Both the position numbers and the translations under genes were made by a program. This document shows positions 6,053-9,318 of a DNA stretch of 9,318 bases, piece by piece. Numbering within the stretch: position 1 is the first letter of the stretch; each line of letters opens with the position of its first letter. A model generated the notes under the pieces. That model was not told the DNA's origin and made no database searches. It was given only the letters and a program-made list of their open reading frames with translations. The stretch is from Brevundimonas sp. (GTDB taxonomy: Bacteria > Pseudomonadota > Alphaproteobacteria > Caulobacterales > Caulobacteraceae): positions 1-9,318 of the forward strand of contig JALAGW010000323.1 in assembly GCA_022712235.1 (NCBI GenBank), in the 5' to 3' direction.

Positions 6053-7452
6053 AGGCGGCTTCTCCAGTCGGCGATGCGCGCGCGGACCTGTTCCGGCGCC
6101 GTGCCGCCGAAGCTCTGGCGGCTGGCGCAGGAGGCTTCGGGCGTCAGGACTTCATACACGCCTTCGGTGATCCGGCCATCCAGAGCCTGCAGCTCCGTCA
6201 GCGGCAATTCGCCCAGACCGATCCCGAGGGCCTCGGCTCGCTTCACGGCGGTGCCGGTGACGTGGTGGGCCTGACGGAAGGGCAGGTTCAGTTCGCGCAC
6301 CAGCCAGTCGGCCAGATCAGTGGCGGTCGAGAAACCGGCCCCGGCGGCGGCGGCCATGCGCGGGGTGTTGGGGATGATGGCGGCGACCATGGCGGTCATG
6401 GCCGTCAGCGCCAGATCCAGCGCGTCGAAGGCCTCGAACACCGGCGGCTTGTCCTCCTGCATGTCCTTGGAATAGGCCAGCGGCAGGCCCTTCATCACCG
6501 TGGTCAGGGCGATCAGCGCCCCGTTGATGCGGCCCGTCTTGGCGCGCACCAGCTCGGCGGCGTCGGGGTTGCGCTTCTGCGGCATGATGGACGAGCCGGT
6601 GGTCAGGTCGTCGGGCAGGGAGGCGAAGCCGAACATCGGCGTCATCCACACCACGATCTCTTCGGCCAGGCGCGACAGGTGGCCCGCCGCGATCGAGGCG
6701 GCGGCCAGGCTCTCCAGCGCGAAGTCGCGGTCCGACACCGCGTCCAGCGAGTTGGCCATCGGACGATCGAAGCCCAGGGCCTTGGCCGTCATGTGGCGGT
6801 CGATGGGGAAGGGCGAACCGGCCAGGGCCGCGGCGCCCAGCGGGTTCTCGTTCATGCGGGCGCGGGCGTCGGAAAAGCGGCCGGCGTCGCGACCGAACAT
6901 CTCGACATAGGCCATCAGGTGGTGGCCAAACGTCACCGGCTGGGCCGTCTGCAAGTGGGTGAAGCCGGGCATCAGGTCGCCCGCGTGTTGCTCGGCCCGG
7001 TCCAGCAGGGCGGCCTGCAGGTCCTTCAGCTGCGCCACGGTGCGGTCGCAGGCGTCGCGCACCCACAGGCGGAAGTCCGTCGCCACCTGATCATTGCGGC
7101 TGCGCGCCGTGTGCAAACGCCCCGACGGCTCGCCGATCAGCTCCGACAGGCGGGCCTCGACGTTCATGTGGATGTCTTCATAGGCGTCGCGGAAGGGGAA
7201 GGACCCGTCCCTGATCTCGCCCTCGATGACGTCCAGCCCGCCCAGGATGGCTTCGGCGTCGGCCTGCTGGATGATGCCCTGCTGGGCCAACATGCGGCAA
7301 TGCGCCCGCGACCCGGCCAGGTCCTGCGCCCACAGGCGTTTATCGACGCCGATGGAGACGTTGATGGCCTGCATGATGTCGGCGGGCTTGGCGCTGAAGC
7401 GTCCGCCCCATAGAGACTGACCTTGAGGGGTGTTGGAAGGCGTGTCGGACAT
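6049..7452 (-). CDS. argH: Argininosuccinate lyase
   Basis: Cleaves argininosuccinate to arginine and fumarate, the last step of arginine synthesis; a cytoplasmic homotetramer of the fumarase/aspartase superfamily. The 467-residue protein begins MSDTPSNTPQGQSLWGGRF, and the family N-terminal hallmark LWGGRF follows at once. Other landmarks are EDIHMNVE (residues 92-99 region), GRLHTARSRNDQVATD (near 111-126), the superfamily signature GSSIMPQKRNPDAAE (near 286-300) with the catalytic-loop serine, and KGLPLAYSKDMQEDK further on. The frame stays open upstream to 7557, but those residues are not ArgH-like, so ATG 7452 is chosen. That ATG shares two bases with the ATG of the divergent tlpA-type gene, so the argH promoter must lie inside that gene (see 7528-7557). 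Followed with a 4-base overlap by the lptM-like gene. Confidence 0.97.
   Translation of the reverse strand: MSDTPSNTPQGQSLWGGRFSAKPADIMQAINVSIGVDKRLWAQDLAGSRAHCRMLAQQGIIQQADAEAILGGLDVIEGEIRDGSFPFRDAYEDIHMNVEARLSELIGEPSGRLHTARSRNDQVATDFRLWVRDACDRTVAQLKDLQAALLDRAEQHAGDLMPGFTHLQTAQPVTFGHHLMAYVEMFGRDAGRFSDARARMNENPLGAAALAGSPFPIDRHMTAKALGFDRPMANSLDAVSDRDFALESLAAASIAAGHLSRLAEEIVVWMTPMFGFASLPDDLTTGSSIMPQKRNPDAAELVRAKTGRINGALIALTTVMKGLPLAYSKDMQEDKPPVFEAFDALDLALTAMTAMVAAIIPNTPRMAAAAGAGFSTATDLADWLVRELNLPFRQAHHVTGTAVKRAEALGIGLGELPLTELQALDGRITEGVYEVLTPEASCASRQSFGGTAPEQVRARIADWRSRL
7388..7416 (+). promoter_or_regulatory. Candidate promoter for the tlpA-type gene, inside argH
   Basis: TTGGCG (7388-7393) and TAGAGA (7411-7416) are 17 bases apart on the plus strand. 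Transcription would begin near 7423, giving a short leader that contains the GGAAGG ribosome site (7435-7440). The matches to sigma-70-type consensus are partial (4/6 and 3/6), so this is a weak call supported mainly by spacing and position. Confidence 0.25.
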
Positions 7453-8056
7453 GAGCGGCTCTAAACGGACTTTGGCGGGCGTGGCGACGGCTGTGCTGCT
7501 GATCGGCGCGATCGGCGGCGCGGCGATGCTATACGCCAATCGCGACGGCGGGGGCAAAGAGTCCGCGTCATCGGCCCTGTCTGTCTATGCGAAAGGGTCT
7601 CTGGCCAAGCTGCTGACGCCCGCCCCGGCGCCCGCGCCCGACTACGTCTTCAGGGACGCCGAGGGCCGCGATGTCCGCTTCAATGACTTCAAGGGCAAGG
7701 TGGCGGTGGTCAACCTGTGGGCCACTTGGTGCGCGCCTTGCAAGATCGAGATGCCGACGCTGGCGGCCCTGGCCGAGCACTACAAGGGCCGCGATGACGT
7801 CGCCGTGGTCACCATCAGTATGGACGTGGACAAGGCCGTGCCCGAGGCCCGCGCCTTCATCGCCGACCACCCGCCGCTAGCCTACTACGCCGATCCGAAA
7901 TTCCAGCTGCCGTTCGAGTTCCCCGGCAAGGGGGCCATGCCCCAGACCATCCTGCTGGACCGCCGGGGGAACGTCCGCGCTGTCCTGACCGGCGAAGCCG
8001 ACTGGGCCAGTGATGAGGCCAAGGCGCTGATCGAGGCGCTGCTGGCCGAGGGTTGA
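7451..8056 (+). CDS. tlpA: TlpA/ResA-type membrane-anchored thiol-disulfide oxidoreductase
   Basis: A 201-residue thioredoxin-fold protein anchored by one N-terminal helix (about 7-27), with the catalytic domain outside the cytoplasmic membrane. After a Pro/Ala linker (PAPAPAP, 57-63) come the TlpA/AhpC-TSA features: FNDFKGKVAVVNLWATWCAPC (77-97) with the redox pair Cys94/Cys97 in a WCAPC motif, VVTISMD (119-125), and the cis-proline loop GAMPQTILLD (161-170, Pro164). Such proteins reduce disulfides in the periplasm, often for cytochrome c or cytochrome oxidase copper-site assembly; the exact target cannot be told here. ATG 7451 is preferred because GGAAGG (7435-7440) lies 10 bases before it; in-frame GTGs at 7430 and 7442 lack a suitably placed site. 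It is divergent from argH with interlocked start codons. Ends at a strong bidirectional terminator. Confidence 0.88.
   Translation: MSGSKRTLAGVATAVLLIGAIGGAAMLYANRDGGGKESASSALSVYAKGSLAKLLTPAPAPAPDYVFRDAEGRDVRFNDFKGKVAVVNLWATWCAPCKIEMPTLAALAEHYKGRDDVAVVTISMDVDKAVPEARAFIADHPPLAYYADPKFQLPFEFPGKGAMPQTILLDRRGNVRAVLTGEADWASDEAKALIEALLAEG
7528..7557 (-). promoter_or_regulatory. Candidate promoter for argH-lptM-lysA, inside tlpA
   Basis: Read on the minus strand, TTGCCC (7557-7552) and TATAGC (7533-7528) are separated by 18 bases, 4/6 matches to each box. Initiation near 7521 would give a leader of roughly 70 bases before the argH ATG. It lies within codons 26-36 of the tlpA-type gene. Because argH and tlpA share their start, an argH promoter is required somewhere in this region; this is the best match I could see by eye. 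Confidence 0.3.
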
Positions 8057-8072
8057 TCGTCTTCAGGCACAG

Positions 8073-8110
8073 AAAAAGCCCCACGATCAGCTGATCGCGG
8101 GGCTTTTATT
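8073..8110. terminator. Bidirectional intrinsic terminator between tlpA and dcd
   Basis: AAAAGCCCC (8074-8082) pairs with GGGGCTTTT (8099-8107). Inside this, CGATCAG (8084-8090) and CTGATCG (8091-8097) form a perfect self-complementary core, interrupted only by one A-C mismatch (8083/8098). The folded stem is about 14 pairs plus the mismatch with an AGCT loop. TTTTATT follows on the plus strand, and the A-run at 8073-8077 gives TTTTT on the minus strand. It lies 16 bases after the tlpA stop and ends just before the dcd stop, so it fits termination of both convergent genes. Confidence 0.92.
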
Positions 8111-8114
8111 GGCG

Positions 8115-9149
8115 TCAGCCCCAGGGGCGGAAGTGTTTCGACAGCTTCAGGCCCTGGCTCTGATAGTGGCTGCCGCCCTCGCCGTAGAGTCGGGTCGGGC
8201 GTTCGGTCAGCGGCTCATAGACCAGACGGGCGACGATCTGGCCGTGCTCCAGCAGGAAGGGGGTGTCGTGGGTGCGAACCTCCAGCACGCCCTTTGACCC
8301 CGCGCCGTGGGCCTCGTCCGTGCCGAATCCAGGGTCGAAGAAGCCGGCGTAGTGGACGCGGAACTCGCCGACCGAGGGGTCGATCGGGGTCATCTCGGCG
8401 GCCTGATCGACCGGGATCTCGACGTCGTCCGAGGAGGCCAGGATGTAGAACTCGCCCGGATCCAGCAGCAGTTCGCCGCGACGCAGGGTCAGGGGCTCCC
8501 AGAAGTCACGCGGGTCGTGGCCGTCGATGTGGTCCATGTTGACGACCCCGGCGTGGCGGCGGCCGCGGAAGCCGACAATGCCGTGCTCGCCTGCGCGCAG
8601 GTCGACGCCGACGCTGCGGGTCTCCAGCTTCGGCGGCTCGCCGGCCTTGAGGCGCAGCTGGTTCAGGCGGGTGCCGGGCCGAACCAGAATCGAGAAGGTC
8701 TGGGGAGCGATCTCGAGGTAGAGGGGACCGTCATAGCCCTCGTCCACGTCGTCGAAGCTGCCGCCCTGATCGGTCAACAGGCGCACGAAGACATCGACGC
8801 GGCCGGTCGAGCTCTTGGGGTTGGCGCGGGCGTTCAGGCCTGTGGGCAGGCTGAGGCGCTCCTGCAGCCGGGCGATATAGACGCAGCCCTTTTCCAGCAC
8901 CACGCCGCCCGACAGGTCGATGGCGTGCATCTCCACGTCCTTGATGCGGTCCTCGACCTTGCGCTGGCCAGGCAGGAAGGAGGCGCGCACGCGCCAGGCC
9001 TGGTTCGACAGGCGCAGGTCCAGGCTGGCGGGCTGCACCTGGTCATGATCGAAGGGGGTGTCGGACGTGATCGCGCCGGTCGCGATCAGGGTCTCGATGC
9101 CCTGGAAGGGCAGAATGCCGGGCTGGGCGGGAATCTCGAAGATGCTCAT
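8115..9149 (-). CDS. dcd: 2'-deoxycytidine 5'-triphosphate deaminase, double-domain form
   Basis: A 344-residue member of the long dCTP deaminase family found in alphaproteobacteria, expected to convert dCTP to dUTP and so feed dTMP synthesis. It is nearly twice the length of E. coli Dcd because the dUTPase-like fold appears twice. Repeat 1: VQPASLDLRL (38-47), ANPKSSTGRVDVFVRL (109-124, like the RSS..R.G catalytic loop) and YDGPLYLEIAPQTFSILVRPGTRLNQLRL (139-167), with Glu146 at the position of the catalytic Glu. Repeat 2: LDPGEFYILASSDDVEIP (229-246), MTPIDPSVGEFRVHYAGFFDPGFG (253-276) and GVLEVRTHDTPFLLEHGQIVARLVYE (287-312), with Glu290 in the matching place. The second repeat lacks an obvious SS..R loop. 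The C-terminus YGEGGSHYQSQGLKLSKHF resembles the Dcd tail. ATG 9149 has AGGA four bases upstream and is preferred to an in-frame GTG at 9164. Confidence 0.9.
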   Translation of the reverse strand: MSIFEIPAQPGILPFQGIETLIATGAITSDTPFDHDQVQPASLDLRLSNQAWRVRASFLPGQRKVEDRIKDVEMHAIDLSGGVVLEKGCVYIARLQERLSLPTGLNARANPKSSTGRVDVFVRLLTDQGGSFDDVDEGYDGPLYLEIAPQTFSILVRPGTRLNQLRLKAGEPPKLETRSVGVDLRAGEHGIVGFRGRRHAGVVNMDHIDGHDPRDFWEPLTLRRGELLLDPGEFYILASSDDVEIPVDQAAEMTPIDPSVGEFRVHYAGFFDPGFGTDEAHGAGSKGVLEVRTHDTPFLLEHGQIVARLVYEPLTERPTRLYGEGGSHYQSQGLKLSKHFRPWG

Positions 9150-9184
9150 GCCGTCCTGTCTCACACGGATTTTCCTGTCTGTCT

Positions 9185-9210
9185 CGCTTCGGAATGCGAC
9201 ATCCGAAGCG
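9185..9210. repeat. Perfect 9-bp inverted repeat in the dcd-apaG divergent promoter region
   Basis: CGCTTCGGA (9185-9193) and TCCGAAGCG (9202-9210) are exact reverse complements around an 8-base spacer (ATGCGACA). The element lies between the divergent starts, 35 bases from the dcd ATG and 43 from the apaG ATG. That placement suits an operator for a dimeric regulator acting on one or both genes, or a 5' leader hairpin. The surrounding 9150-9253 gap holds no gene. Confidence 0.5.
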
Positions 9211-9219
9211 CCAGATGGG

Positions 9220-9249
9220 TTGAACCCCGAGGTCGGCGGGCTGCATATA
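9220..9249 (+). promoter_or_regulatory. Candidate apaG promoter (very short or no leader)
   Basis: TTGAAC (9220-9225) and the AT-rich CATATA (9244-9249) are 18 bases apart in an otherwise GC-rich gap. The apaG ATG starts only four bases after this -10-like element, and there is no Shine-Dalgarno sequence. If used, the transcript would be leaderless or nearly so, a start mode common in Caulobacter relatives. The call is by eye and tentative. Confidence 0.3.
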
Positions 9250-9253
9250 GCGC

Positions 9254-9318
9254 ATGCACGCCGCTCCTGCCTATACCGCCGAAACCGAAGGCGTCGTCGT
9301 CCGCGTCCGCCCCTCCTA
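9254..9318 (+). CDS. apaG: ApaG family protein, 5' end only
   Basis: The window ends after 21 complete codons and part of the next. The visible residues, MHAAPAYTAETEGVVVRVRPSY, match the N-terminus of ApaG proteins (Y...T.G..V.V.P.Y), a single-domain beta-sandwich (DUF525) protein of about 130 residues. E. coli ApaG has been linked to Co2+/Mg2+ resistance and Ap4A-related phenotypes, and its biochemical role is unsettled. ATG 9254 is the first possible start, since an in-frame TAG lies two codons upstream (9248-9250). It is divergent from dcd. The call rests on few residues but the pattern is characteristic. Confidence 0.65.
   Translation, partial: MHAAPAYTAETEGVVVRVRPS

Noticed and set aside
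6262..7413. Plus-strand 383-codon open frame across argH
   Set aside because: It is antisense to argH, His/Gln/Gly/Arg-rich, without domains or a ribosome site.
7453..7557. ArgH extension upstream to 7557
   Set aside because: The extra 35 residues are antisense to the TlpA membrane anchor and do not resemble ArgH, whereas MSDTPSN...LWGGRF fits the family N-terminus.
1..9318. Defence system, prophage, insertion sequence, CRISPR array, toxin-antitoxin pair or novel operon
   Set aside because: All well-supported genes belong to known core families in a coherent chromosomal arrangement. There are no direct-repeat arrays, transposase or integrase motifs, tRNA attachment sites or abrupt composition changes.

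Overview
The window is a GC-rich (high G/C at third codon positions), densely packed stretch of ordinary chromosome. It most likely comes from an alphaproteobacterium of the Caulobacteraceae, with Brevundimonas as the closest guess from general familiarity. Clues are the argH - lptM - lysA order, a ftsE-ftsX-ydcF-plsC block divergent from a polar zinc-finger (ZitP-like) gene, and a two-domain dCTP deaminase next to apaG. No database search was possible, so the genus is an inference. I found no prophage, insertion sequence, CRISPR array, toxin-antitoxin pair, defence gene or RNA gene.

Layout: (1) Positions 1-2720, minus strand: a tight operon read as ftsE > ftsX > ydcF-type > plsC, with a 4-bp overlap and then gaps of 9 and 2 bases. 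It links the FtsEX division/cell-wall ABC complex to an envelope DUF218 protein and a phospholipid acyltransferase that runs off the left edge. (2) 2794-4219, plus strand: a ZitP-like zinc-ribbon/DUF3426 membrane protein, then a hypoxanthine-type phosphoribosyltransferase. (3) 4220-4509: a 290-bp gap between convergent genes, with three inverted repeats, one of them a REP-type GC palindrome, and no convincing gene. (4) 4510-7452, minus strand: argH > lptM-like lipoprotein > lysA, coupling the last step of arginine synthesis, a small outer-membrane lipoprotein and the last step of lysine synthesis. (5) 7451-8056, plus strand: a TlpA-type thiol-disulfide protein whose ATG shares two bases with the argH ATG on the other strand. 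(6) 8073-8110: a bidirectional terminator. (7) 8115-9149, minus strand: a duplicated-domain dCTP deaminase. (8) 9150-9253: a divergent promoter region with a perfect 9-bp inverted repeat, then the first 22 codons of apaG.

The genes are mainly housekeeping: division and envelope maintenance, purine salvage, pyrimidine nucleotide supply, and Arg/Lys synthesis. I do not see a new multi-gene system. The items most worth a second look are small: the interlocked argH/tlpA start codons, the inverted repeats in the two non-coding gaps, the ZitP candidate next to ftsEX, and the internal duplication in the deaminase.
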